A model generated the notes under the pieces. The model searched no databases. It had not been told where the DNA came from and saw nothing but the letters and a program-made list of their open reading frames with translations. From Cercis canadensis (Eukaryota > Streptophyta > Magnoliopsida > Fabales > Fabaceae): a DNA stretch of 64,000 bases. The stretch covers positions 2,312,416-2,376,415 of the forward strand of contig QAOA01001300.1 in NCBI GenBank assembly GCA_003255065.1, in the 5' to 3' direction. The translations under genes and the position numbers were made by a program. Below, piece by piece: positions 46,758-58,600 of the stretch. Each line of letters begins with the position of its first letter. The first letter of the stretch is position 1.

Positions 46758-48134
46758 TGTCACAACATACTCGAAGGTAGCTACAACACGGATGGTGAAC
46801 TTGGAAAACAAATATTAGTTTTTGAGGAAAACTTTGAATCGCTACCAATTATATTAAAAAATGGAGAATAATTGAAAAACCCTTTTTGAATTTAAAAAAA
46901 AAAATGGTATGTGAACCATAGATGATTCGGGAGTCAGTTTGTGTATGGAGAATGTCTTAGGCATCCACAACATCCGTCTGAAAGACGGTTACCCGAAATT
47001 AATTATGTGAATATAATATAGTCAAAAATGTATTTTATTTATCCTAAAAATAATAAGAGTGTTACAGGAATATCTAACAAAAATAAAAATGGAGAATTTA
47101 AATGTGCAATGCATGATTTCTTTACCGTGACCTAAATCTTTCCACCCCTTTCTCACATAAAGCACCCTCCAAGATGGCACTACCTTTACCTAGGTTGGAT
47201 AAACAAAGTTATTCCATAAAGGAATTAGACTCAATCTATTCTCTCATGATAAGTGAAGGGGCCTGTGGATACTACGCAGCACAGATATATATCTTAAATG
47301 AATGCAGTGCATGAGTTTACAACATTGAAATTGTTCGGGGATGGGAATTTAAAAATAAAAAGATTCTCGTTCCCAAATCCGATTAGCTCCTTAGGACTGG
47401 ACATTCCCATTTGTCACATGTCTAAAAACAACAATCAAGTCCAAAAATCTCTTATGGGAACAAAAACACAGTTGTTAACTAGCACTTTCAACTCAACATA
47501 AGTCATTCAAGCATTCATTATCCTTGAAAAAGAAAAAAAAGCAAGCTCAGTAGAGTTTTTGAAAACAACAACTAAGCAATAAATTTCCAAATAGGCACTA
47601 AACCAAACTTGAACAAGCTTTGAACAAAAGTCACCATCAACCGCATGCAATTAAATGAAGAGGAACTAATTAAAGGAATGCTAAGACCAAGAAACCAATA
47701 ACTCAAAACAATTAAGTATAACACATCAAAATCTGTCTCATAAATTAAACAAGAAGCTAGAGAAACATGTTTAATGTCATCCTGAAAATAACCAAAACAA
47801 CTAAGAAAAATAGGCCAAGACAGCCCTCAAAACAGAGCCAAGGCAGCCAAGGAAAAAGTGCCTACCAGAAAAAAAGGAGAAAAATATACTAGAAAGTATG
47901 AGAAAATGTACCAAGACATCCACAAAACATTCCCAGGACAGCAAGGGAAAATGCACAAACACAGCAGCAGGAATGTACTAAGACAACAGTGTAAATATGC
48001 CAAAAAAGTAGTGCAAATATACCCATGCAGCAGCAACAATAGGAAAATAAACAGCCACGTTCAAATTAAAATTGGGAGCAGGGGAGATATGCATAAATTT
48101 TGAAATTTTTATATATCAAATAAAAATGTCTTAC

Positions 48135-48890
48135 GGTTCTAACAAAATAAAAATCATGAAAAACGAAGCTCTATAGCTCAAATTAGAAAATAAAAACTGA
48201 GGGCTACTAGAGAAAACTGACAAGTCCAATAGTGCAGAAAAACAACCAAATTTAAATACAAACTGGGAATAGAGGAAAGTGAATTTTGCTTTGAAACTTT
48301 TACACAAGAGAAACATATATCTCCTGGTTCTAACGGGATAAACCCTACTCAAATTAGAGCTGTGTAACTCAATCTAGAAAATCAAAACCAAGGGTTGCCA
48401 AAGAAGACTAACAAACCTGAAACAGCAAAAAAATAATCAAATTCAAAGAAAACTTGGGAGCAGGACAAAGAGAACCTAGCCATGACATTTTTATACATAA
48501 GAGAAACATGCTTCTTGGTTCTAAAAAAAAATAATCACTCAAATTAGAGCTATGTAGCTTCATCTAGAAAATAAAAACAAAGGATTACCAGAGAATACTG
48601 ACAAACCCAAAATAGCAGAAAAACAATCAACTTCAAATAACACTAGGAGTAGGAGAAAGGGAATTTGGCCATGTAAATTTTACACATAGGAGGCATACGT
48701 CTCTTAGTTCTAACAAATTAATAATCTCTTAAGTCGGAGCTCTGTAACTTTACCTAGAAAATAAAAAAACTGAGGGTTGCCAAAGAAGACTAACAAATCC
48801 GAAAATGCACAATCCACAACCAAACCAAGTATTATCAATCAAAGAAACGACTCAAAGTCCCAAAATCTAAATTATTTCAATATCAACATA
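48135..48890. repeat. 191 bp tandem repeat in LTR C, four units
   Basis: GGTTCTAAC-type motif at 48135, 48326, 48517 and 48706 (last as AGTTCTAAC), spacings 191, 191 and 189. Each is followed by AAATTAGAGCT-GTA-CT-AATCTAGAAAA-like sequence and a GCCAAAGAAGACTAACAAA-like block. Period and order match the array in LTR B. Confidence 0.8.
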
Positions 48891-49153
48891 AGAAATTGAA
48901 CTTAAATTTAGGAATCCAACACCATGGGTACCCTAGAACCATAGGAATCAATCTCAAATTCCATCAAACTAGACTATGATTTAGAAATTTAGAATAATCA
49001 TTCACACATAACACCAAATAGACAAATTAATCACCATGGATCAAAAATCCAGCAGTAAGCATGGAAGAACTAGAGCAGAGATTACCCTTGTAGAATGAAT
49101 TTAATGGAGATTCAAACCTCCTTCTCCCTTTGGTTCCCTTCCTATCTCCCCAG

Positions 49154-49689
49154 CTCCTCCTTCTTTCTCCCTCTCTTCTTTCTTTCTCTTTCTTTCTTTC
49201 TTCCTCTCTTCCTCCCTTTTTCTTTCTCTTTCTTTGCTGATCCCCTTTTGCTTTTCTTTGTTTTTATTCACTTATTCACTTAATAGAGATAAAGTACACT
49301 AACTTGGACCAATAGGGAATAAGGAAAATCTATTCCTTGTTCCCTCATTAGTTCTCCTAGATCTAGTGATTCAAGAAAAAGCTTCTTAAAAATTTATTTA
49401 TTTTTCTATTTTTATCATTCATATACAANCTCCTCCTTCTTTCTTTCTCTTTCTTTCTTTCTTCCTCTCTTCCTCCCTTTTTCTTTCTCTTTCTTTGCTG
49501 ATCCCCTTTTGCTTTTCTCTGTTTTTATTCACTTATTCACTTAATAGAGATAAAGTACACTAACTTGGACCAATAGGGAATAAGGAAAATCTATTCCTTG
49601 TTCCCTCATTGGTTCTCCTAGATCTAGTGATTCAAGAAAAAGCTTCTTAAAAATTTATTTATTTTTCTATTTTTATCATTCATATACAA
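49154..49689. repeat. About 260-275 bp direct duplication around single N (49429)
   Basis: 49154-49428 and 49430-49689 match apart from a 15-base indel in the CTTT-rich start and a few substitutions (TTTTCTTTG vs TTTTCTCTG). Unmerged contig overlap. Confidence 0.85.
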
Positions 49690-50069
49690 AAATTTTAAAT
49701 ACTAAAAGGAATGGGCTAAGTGGGCCAAATAGGAGATTTGAGTTGCATTAAAAAAAAGTTGGACTAGGCTAAAGGTAATGAGGCTAAGGTACATTTTATT
49801 ATAAAAGCCCAAATAAAATATAAAAATAAATAAACAAAAGAATTAAGAACGTACATGTCTTCAATTTTTTTTTATGCACAAATTTTGGTAAATTCAAAAG
49901 CACCTCGAAATTTTACAAATGCAATAACTTGAATTTTGCTTTTTTTTTTTTTTGTTTTATGTCGCTAAAAACCCCGAACAAAATATAGTGTCTACATACC
50001 TTAACAACATGTATATTTTCATATCGTCTTATTCACATTAAGGTTTTAAACAATCTTGTCATATTAGCA

Positions 50070-51010
50070 TATCAATGTCGCTTCCATCAAAAGAATATCA
50101 CATAGGTGCAGCATGGTTTGATGATAACGACGAATATGCATGGGGATTTATGTCATCCCAAGGGTCGTTCTATAAGATCTCCAATGAGGACCTTCAAGAC
50201 ATGCAAGCAAATCCAACAAACATTACAAATCTCCCGTGAGAGTTACAATTGCTATAGAAATCAATGACCATTTACAAAAAGAATCCTTACATACATAAAT
50301 GGTGGCCAGTTGAGGAGTCAAAGATGTCGAGGCTATTTCCCTCATATATTGTTCTTGACATGGATGTACCTAATTGGAGGACATTAGGAGTTCCTGTTGA
50401 GTACCCATATCCAGCGCGACAATCATTTGGAGAAGCTGGCACGAGCGAGAAATACATCAAAGCGTTGAATCACCGGTGGGCATATTGCAACCTTGGCGTT
50501 GTAACTTGACAAATATCATCACCTCTTTCCTTATTCCTACAGAGAAACCTAGACTCCACATCGTACGACAACATGGAGTCGCACAAGAGGTCCATATAAG
50601 AATAATTTATGTACCTACTAGAAGACATCATAACATGTCGGGGTATAATTTGTCTTTAGATCCATTACCTATTGATCCACAATGTCATGGATATTATCCG
50701 GCACATGTGAACACAATCATCGCAATATGGAATTGCATAGGTGTAGCACTTCCTGACTTCCAAGACATTGCACGTACGATATGTCGTTAACACGGAGTTA
50801 GTGTCTTCATCTTAACAGAGACGCATTACGAAGGTAACGACTGGTTGCAAAATCACATCGGAGAATGTATTGGATTCAATAACATGATCGCCACCCACTG
50901 TAATGGCTTCACTGGAAGGAGTTGGGTGCTTTGGAAAGATGACATCATACCCATACAAATTCATAATCCTCATCATTTCAATTTAGACTTAGTTTTAAAT
51001 GTTTGACTAG
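50070..51010 (+). pseudogene. LINE 5' region with endonuclease start (degenerate)
   Basis: In shifting plus-strand frames: EYHIGAAWFDDNDEYAWGFM, WPVEESKMSRLFPSYIVLDM and IIAIWNCIGVALPDFQDIAR, then GVSVFILTETHYEGNDWLQN and HCNGFTGRSWVLWKDDIIPI. The last two match the beginning of plant LINE endonucleases (WN-RG, LTET, GG-W-LW). Homology ends near 51003. The upstream part resembles an ORF1-like or linker region, but its identity is uncertain. Confidence 0.5.
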
Positions 51011-51799
51011 ACCCAGAATGAAATCAAAATAATTGCTAACATTATATAAATAAGTGGTTATTGCAATATATAAAATGTGCGATTTAAGTGAATATGAAAT
51101 AACTTTTCATAGATAGGGTACTTTCAAAAGTACAAATATCTACAATATTCAACAAATCTATACTACAAATATCTACGATCTGGGTTGTCCAGCGTCCCTC
51201 CTGTCCCACTGCAGCCTATCTGTTGCTAATCTAGAATGGAGGTGTCTACCAATTCCTCATCAATGAAATCTTAGAACTATAACCTCCTGCCATCCTAGTC
51301 CGTCTGATACACACAAGGAGATGCCGCTGGGTTCATATACGGACTCGTGAATGCATGCCCAGTTGGTGCACCCGATGTGCCAATTGTGAGGCCCAAGTCC
51401 AATTGCACACAGTTTGCTAAAAGGGGTATATCGACATTGTGGCAAATACGTTACATGGAGCTGAACCTAGTCCCCCCACGTAAGCATCGCCCATCATATC
51501 CATAGTCCCCGCCTGCTAAACGAAGCATGACTGCAGCTGAACCGGTTCTGATGAAGTGCCCACATCAACTCGGCCCTTGGAATGGTGTGAAGACCCCGAT
51601 CGTCAGCTAGACAACCCTGACTGTGATGTGGAGGGAGTAAGATCCATAAGCGGAGTAGAAACCTACGGTCCTGTCCACTGACCCTACTGGCTTGTTAACT
51701 CAGGTGGGATAAAACCCTCACTGGGCGAACACCTGTGACATCTAGGCATCCAGCTTCCGCTAAAATGTAGTCCACTACTCCTAGGTGAGCTACAGACGC

Positions 51800-53285
51800 A
51801 GATATGGCCCCTAGAATGGCGGAGGCTGCTCATAGGCTAGCGGCTGCTGATGCCCTGCACCCTATTGGAAAGGCTGATCAGGTTGAAATGGAGGACGGTG
51901 GGCCACCGGCGCTGGTTGCTGTGGTGGAGGTTGTTGATGAGGTACAAGAATGTCATATTGTAAACAAGACATACTACCAAGTTAAATAAACCGTATGACC
52001 ATTTTCATATGCACAAATCTAACACATTATACTAACCTCGTTACCACACATAGTGCTAGCTAAACTAATCCACCGTCGGGTAATCCAAAGGAACCATGAC
52101 ATGTACTCTTGTTTCTCTCCCAAGCCTCCAATTGGGGCAATAATCTATTACGCCGGTCCTCCCACTACCTATAGTAAACGGCATGGACCATCCTCCAGTC
52201 CATATCCTGCTTCCCCTAAATGGTTATCCTCTCTAAGTCATTGTCGTACTCTAGAGAATTAACAAGAATAGCCTACAACCCTCCAAATTGACGTACCACC
52301 CGGTTAGGGTAGTGTGCCTCTATCACATTAAATGAACAGAGAGGCACCCTCGCAGTCCAAATATGGACTCCAACATAACAAAACAGTGGCATCCGCATAT
52401 GCACATAAGGCTGCCACATGATCTGGAAAGTTAAAAATTTAATTAGACATTTACTAAGGCATACAACATGCATATTTAATCAATGACAACTTAATTACAA
52501 ATGATTAATATTTCCTCACCTCATGACCTGCAAGCCAATTAAAAGCCTAGCGACAACCCAGCTGGTTCCTAGCGAACCTGATGTGGTCGTAACGTAAAGG
52601 ACGTCTTCACCTAATACATCATTTTAACTTATGCTTAAATCTACTAGCTTATAACTAAAATTTTAAAAACAGTTAAGATTAAAGATACTAACCTGCACGC
52701 AACTGGAAATCTGGAAGACTTTGGAAAATCTAGTGGGGACAGAGACACCATGGGAAATCTCTCACCTAAGCCTAGAGGAGGGATGTGCACCCTCCAAACT
52801 CCAGAGTCCGTCCAAGCTTGAAGCTGCACAAGCTCCAGTACAGGTGAGCAAGCATAGACGAACCCTAGCTGAGTGTCTTGCAATGTCTGAATCCTCTAAT
52901 AGCTGGAGGTATATCATATGAACAAAATTCCCAGTAATATCTAGGATCAGCCAGTTGCCTATCAACTGCAGCATGTATGCCCGTACATAACACTCCACTA
53001 CCTCCTACGTTGCACACTCTGGGCATACCTCAAAGGTTTTATTCAACCACTTCAGCCAGATCTTGGATCCTACAATCGCACCCTCGTCTGGCACCATTCC
53101 CAGCAAACGAACAATCTCCTAGTACCTCAGGGGGTGGTGGCTTCTATTACCCACCACTACCCCATCCACATGCAGCCCTAGCAACATCTCCACGTCCTGC
53201 AGGGTGATAGTGCACTCTCCAAAAGCCATGTGGAATGTGTGTGTCTCAAGGCGCCACCACTCCACCAATGCAAATATATACTCCC
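51800..53285 (-). pseudogene. Plant mobile domain (PMD / MAIN-like) protein, broken
   Basis: Minus strand from 53285: ALVEWWRLETHTFHMAFGEC then TITLQDVEMLLGLHVDG, the PMD hallmark, followed by IVRLLGMVP, GSKIWLKWLNKTFE, VECYVRAYMLQLIGNWLILD and VHMIYLQLLEDSDIARHSA. After a frameshift GLGERFPMVSLSP. Further on, IMWQPYVHMRMPLFCY, VPLCSFNVIEAHYPNRVVRQ, QDMDWRMVHAVYYR and a Pro/Gln-rich tail (51900-51965). In-frame TAG codons and frameshifts disable it. PMD proteins occur both as host silencing factors and as genes carried by transposons. This one has no detectable intact start. Confidence 0.75.
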
Positions 53286-53379
53286 TATCTACATACTACA
53301 TCACTATATCATCAAGCATATGATCTTGTGACTGCAAAGGTGCACCTGTCTTGATATCTAACATAAACCAAAGTAACAA

Positions 53380-54165
53380 TTATTAGCACAAATCAAAACT
53401 AACAAATTAGACACACCGATGTGACATTATTAACCATAAATTTAAATTATCACATCAACTGTACTAACTTAATAATTACTATCCAAAAATTTAAACTCTA
53501 CCAATTTAACAAAAATTTAAACTAATAAATCTACAATACCAATTTAATAATTACTAACTAAAAAGTTTAAAATAAATATCTACTATATTAATTTAACAAT
53601 AATTAATAAAAATTTACACTTAAAAAATTAACTGGATTATTTTAACAAATAATAACCACAAATTTAAATGAAATATATACTATATCAATCTAACAATAAT
53701 TTACAAAAATTTAAACTAATCAACTCTAACAATTTAATAATTATTAACTAAAAATTTAAAGTAACAAATCTACTATATGAATTTAACAATAATTAACGAA
53801 AATTTAAACTAACAAATTAACTATACCAATTTAATAATTACTAACCAAAAAATTTAAACTAAATATCTTTTATATTAATTTAACGATAATTAACAAAAAT
53901 TTATACTATACATCATCTGGACAATTTTATCAAATAATAACCACAAATGTAAACTAAATATATACTATATCAATTTAACAAAAAATTAAACTAATCAACT
54001 GTACCAATTTAATAATTACTAAACTAAAATTTCAACTTACTTATTTACTTTATCAATTTAACAATTACTAAGCACAAATTTACTATTCAACTTAACAATT
54101 ATTAAACAAAAATTTACACTAACAAGTCAACTTTTTTAATTTATATTTCTTAATAATAAAATTTA
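53380..54165. repeat. AT-rich diverged tandem repeat, about 58 bp period
   Basis: CCAATTTAATAATTACTAA- and ATCTACTATATCAATTTAACA-type blocks alternate with AAAAATTTAAACTAA about a dozen times. Units are diverged and the period is approximate. No coding potential. Confidence 0.6.
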
Positions 54166-54394
54166 CTTATCCCATTGTTCCACTTATCAATAAAAATATA
54201 ATATAGTTATAATATCAATACTGAGTTGTCCTCCGGTCCAAGCGAAATAACTACACGTTGTGCCATTTCTAACCCAAAGTCAAACAAAAGAAATAGATAG
54301 AGACAAGAAAGTACAAGATAAAACTAGAGTGGGCCTCTATGTCTACAAAATCTAAGACAAGAGACAGAATAAAACAAGAAACTTAGAACACAAA

Positions 54395-54490
54395 TGGAGA
54401 GGGAAGAGGAAACACTATCTGAAAATGAAAGCGAAAGGGAAAGGGAAAGGGAAAAGGAAGAAGAAAAGGGGGGCGGAGAGAGGGTGGTTG
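54395..54490 (+). repeat. Purine-only tract (GAAAGG-rich)
   Basis: Long purine-rich stretch with GAAAGGGAAAGGGAAAGGG near 54430, followed by GGGGGGCGGAGAGAGG. A low-complexity strand-asymmetric tract. The minus-strand open frame over it is low-complexity Ser/Leu and is not counted. Confidence 0.6.
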
Positions 54491-54553
54491 CCGGTTGGGG
54501 GAAAGAATGAATCACCATAATGGCCATTCATTGTTGCACCTTTACGAGGCATT

Positions 54554-54900
54554 GTGTGTTCTCAATTGAACACACTAAAATGATTCCAGTGTGTCACTTA
54601 GGAACATGTTGAAATCATTCTAGCATTTTCCTATGTGACACGCTAGAATCATTCCAACGTGTTCATCATTCCCCATGCCACCAGACGCACTAAAATAATT
54701 TCAGTGTGTCTTATACAAACACGCTAAAATGATTCTAGCGTATCTTTATATGACACATTGAAATCATTGCAGCGTGTCCCTAAGTGACACTCTAGAATTA
54801 ATTCAACGTTTTCATCAGTTCCCATGTCATAACTCAACACGCTAATTCATTTTAGCATCTACTTTAATTACACACTAACATCATTCCAACGTTTCTTGTA
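54554..54900. repeat. Array of nine near-palindromic 27 bp motifs, 34 bp period
   Basis: Motif close to ACACGCTAGAATCATTCCAG followed by CGTGTC. Core (A/G)AAT(C/G)ATT positions: 54577, 54611, 54645, 54692, 54726, 54760, 54795, 54844, 54877. Spacing 33-35, except two longer steps (47, 49) that hold a similar CATCA-T-CCCATG spacer, giving a higher-order repeat. Arms pair within units (CACACT/AGTGTG in unit 1, ACGCTA/TAGCGT in unit 5, GACAC/GTGTC in unit 6). A perfect 8 bp hairpin GTGTGTTC/GAACACAC opens the array (54554-54575). Confidence 0.8.
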
Positions 54901-55654
54901 AGAAAATGTTTTTTTTAATCCAACGGATGTCTTAGGAACCGCTACATTTAAACTATCATTTCATAGACACGAATCCGCTACTTTGTTAAAGCACTTTTGT
55001 AAGCAAAACGCTATATTTAAAATAACGTGTATTTTTTTGTCCGTTACCAATGTTTGAAAAGTGATTCATTTTCGTAAATACTTTTAACAATTAACTTTTC
55101 TACGTATTTATTTATTTTATTTTTTTGCATTATTTTAGTAAATTAACCCAACATTAACAGGATTTAAAGTTTTAATTTTAAAATAGTATTCACTGAAAGA
55201 ACGTTATGAGACATAATATACAAACACCTCAAAATGAACCAATTTCAATCAACTTGGAAAAGTTAATATAACTGAAAATGTAATTTCACAGGCAAAAAGG
55301 AAAATTATCGTTGGGAACCTAGGAACATCTCTAGGCCCAAATCTCTACCTACATTGGATAACTAACAAGATAACTATCTCTTCTGCATCAGGAATTCACA
55401 AAATTGAATAAAACAAATCAAAAGCTATTTCCCCAAAATTTCACCTCACGCTGAGCTAATTATAAAACCACCAATTCCTGCCTAGTTGCCAGTTTGCCAG
55501 CCTTCACCATCATCACCCAGGATTGGTTCTGGCACCTTATCCTACATATAATGCAGCATTCTGATCCCAACACTTCAAACTTCAATAAATTCATATTTTG
55601 ACCGCTTGTTTCTTTTTTTGATGTTGACTTGCTTTCTTCGTCCCCAGATGCACT
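54901..55654. other. No gene seen; 3' flank of WDR74-like gene
   Basis: AT-rich. The part nearest 55654 should be the 3' untranslated region of the minus-strand gene. No clear polyadenylation signal was chosen. Confidence 0.35.
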
Positions 55655-58600
55655 CTATTCAGTTTGATCATTTCCTTTGGATTTTTTGTGTTCTTTGTTC
55701 TTCTTAGACTTGTGTTTTTTGTTTTCTTCAGTATCCATGTTCTTTTCTTTGCTTTTAGAAGACTCCTTTCTTTTCAAAGGCAATGCTTCAAATTCTTCCC
55801 CCGGTATGACCTCATTCATAGTTTTCTCCTCACACGGAAGCTGGTCTGCACCAGAGGCAATTTCTGCTTATACAAAACGACAGGTATAAGTAGCTGTGCT
55901 GGACTTCAATTACTAGAGGCATTGTGACAATGATGACGCAAATATCAAGAAGTTTCACAATACAACAATTATTACCACAAAATTGTTAAACTATTTGAAA
56001 TATTTAATGTTATAACATCATGAATCAAGAAAACAAAAATAAACACAAGGGGAAATATAAGACAATTATAGGCCTTCAAAGCATTGCAGCATTTCTAGGT
56101 AGGCTTTTTCTATCCTACTTTCTGCATTTGTCCTCGAACTGACTCGATGAATCCATCGGGTACAGAAAATATTTACAGGTTTCAGGATCAATTGAATTAA
56201 TATTTTATGCTGTGGCAGTCTTATATCACTTGTGCTCAAACAGATTTGGGCTTGAAATTTTGTCAGTCAGAATACGAGCACTTTAAATGCTATCATTCTT
56301 ATTGACTTCTACTCCCTTTTCAGGGTTACTGTCCATGCAGAGTCAGTTCAGAGCTACAAGAATAGCCATTTCTACTTCTCACAAATTTTAACATCAAAAT
56401 TATAAATCTTCAATTTAACAGGGAGGCAAACTAACAGCTGTATCCTCTAAATTATTCCTTGAGCTAACTTTTTCTGTTCATCAAATATTAAGAAAGTAGT
56501 TGTTCTGAGACAAGTAATGATTTACAGAATACAGCCCCCAAAAACCCTCTTATTAAATTGAATTCTTTTTATTTGTCAGTTGACCAAATACTAGGATATG
56601 CCACTAATGGACAAACTCCAGGCATGAATTACTAGTAACTCATGATCTCAATGCATTTATTTATTTTTTATTTAATGAAGATAGAAATTAACAGAAAGAC
56701 ATAGACTGACCTTCAACAATGAAGTTGGAGTCAAAAACCACATGCATAAGATGTTGCTTCAGGAAAACCTGCATACAGTGAAGATAATAAAATTGATTAT
56801 GATTATAAGAAAATATGGACCTATTTTAAAAACGAATACTTTTAGAAAAACCTATTATTATTAGCGGTTAACAACTCAAGAGTTTGTACAGTCATAGGAC
56901 AACCTAACTATTCAAGTTTAGAAAACCTGCTGTTTGAACACCATCAAGATATATTTAGCTTAGGCTAAGTGCCAGATATTAAATATCATTTTTTTAAAAT
57001 AAATACTGCAAAAAATGTTAGTGTCATATTTCCGTATAGGGATAACCAATAGGTGTCATATCGGTATAGGGGTAGGGGTGGGGGGCTATAGAGCATACCG
57101 CAGAAAGAAGTTGCCTTGTCTTTGTATCCCAAAATCGGAGATAGCTATCCAGCCCTAAAAACATATCATGATATGAGATTTTGTGAAGGGCATGAAAAAT
57201 TAATGAGAAATCAAAAATAAAAATGCAAGGAGTTGATATATTTTGATCAGATGCAGAAATGTTGGGGTGTTACAATACTCCTTGTACTTTTCAAATGAAA
57301 TGAGCTTCAGGAACAATCATACAGAAAGGAGATAAGGCAACAGAAATAGGTAGTAGATAAAGTGGATGGTTTGAGCAACAACTAAAAAGTTCATTTTTAC
57401 CAATTGTAACACTGGTCTTGATTTGAAGAGCATGCAACACAGAGACAAAGGGAAACACATACCAAACTCTATCTATCTATGTCCTCTGCACGAGTGTACA
57501 AATAGAAAACTAATACTCACCACATGAAGCTATCACAGGTAGCTCAGGGTGCCTGGCTATGGATCTAATGCTTCCGGAGCATTTGCCTGTAAAGCATCCT
57601 AGCAACTTCCCTGTGAAAAAAAAAAAAAAAAAAAAAAAAAGGAATTATATATTTTTCCTGTTAAAATAATTAGAAAAAAAATTCATTCAAATAGATGAAA
57701 TCAAGGACAATGAAAGCAAGATGTCAACATATAATTATGTAACTATAGCAGCTCCAGCTGAACGCCATCACAACCACTGAAAACTACTAGTCTGAATAAC
57801 TCTAGCAGCATATGCGACGCCAGAAAGTTGTTTAAGACAATTGAAAATCTTCATCTATGGTATACTTCATAAATAACCATATCTTGAGGGTACAACCATA
57901 TCCAAATTATAAAAATTAAAAACTCTTTCTTTCAATCTAATATGGAAAAGGATACTGCACTAACAAGCTGCAATCAATGTAATGAAGAATAATGAAATTG
58001 TTTGCAAGTACTGACTACAATCCAACTTGTGATCTTTGTTGACGTCTACTAATGTGTATAGAGGATGGTACTATGATTGGTGGGCCGTGCACTTGCACCA
58101 AGGCACAAGAGAACCCTTTTTGGGATAAGTAACTCGAAGTCTTATGAAAGATGATGTAACATTCATCAGTACACAGGATGTACTCAAAGCAAAATGTCAC
58201 TTCTAAATTCTAAATAGAAAACACATAAAATGTAATATAAAAAGTCTAAGAAATTCCCTTCTGTTAAGGAAGGATACTTGACTGCAGCTAATCTATATGA
58301 AAACTCGAGAACCCCCTCCCCCACAGAGAAAAGGAAAAAATTTCCCTGTTCATTCCAACCAGTGTTCACTGCTTGAAACCTTTAACCATCCTCCTTATCT
58401 TTAATTTTAAACTCTTCCCCTGTCCCTTGCACCATATATAAAACAGCTCCTTAACATCTTTAGGACTAAAGAACAAGTCGCTAGAGCAACACTAAGGTTG
58501 GATTCTGCCCATAAGATTGATACCTCGGTATCTTCAAGCTTTACCAAAACTAAAATAAAAGCAAAAGTCTCACCAAAATTTGAAAATGGCAAAGGTAATT

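Larger units (their letters stand above)
46758..49996 (-). mobile_element. LTR C: 5' LTR of gypsy element G2
   Basis: TGTCACAACATACTCGAAGG start and TATAGTGTCTACA end, same termini as LTR A and LTR B. About 3.24 kb as written, about 2.98 kb after removing the overlap at N 49429. Carries a four-unit 191 bp tandem repeat (48135-48890). The CT-rich block at 49110-49250 corresponds to similar pyrimidine-rich blocks in LTR A (near 4140) and LTR B (near 13540). Confidence 0.75.

Noticed and set aside
50264..50790. A novel host gene in the overlapping frames at 50264-50790
   Set aside because: The reading jumps frames and runs into a LINE endonuclease motif, so a decayed element is more likely.
54554..54900. 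CRISPR-like repeat-spacer array
   Set aside because: Units are diverged, the spacers between motifs are only a few bases, and this is plant nuclear DNA. A palindromic tandem array fits better.
55664..55927. Plus-strand Phe/Leu-rich open frames
   Set aside because: They are the complement of the Lys-rich tail exon of the WDR74-like gene.
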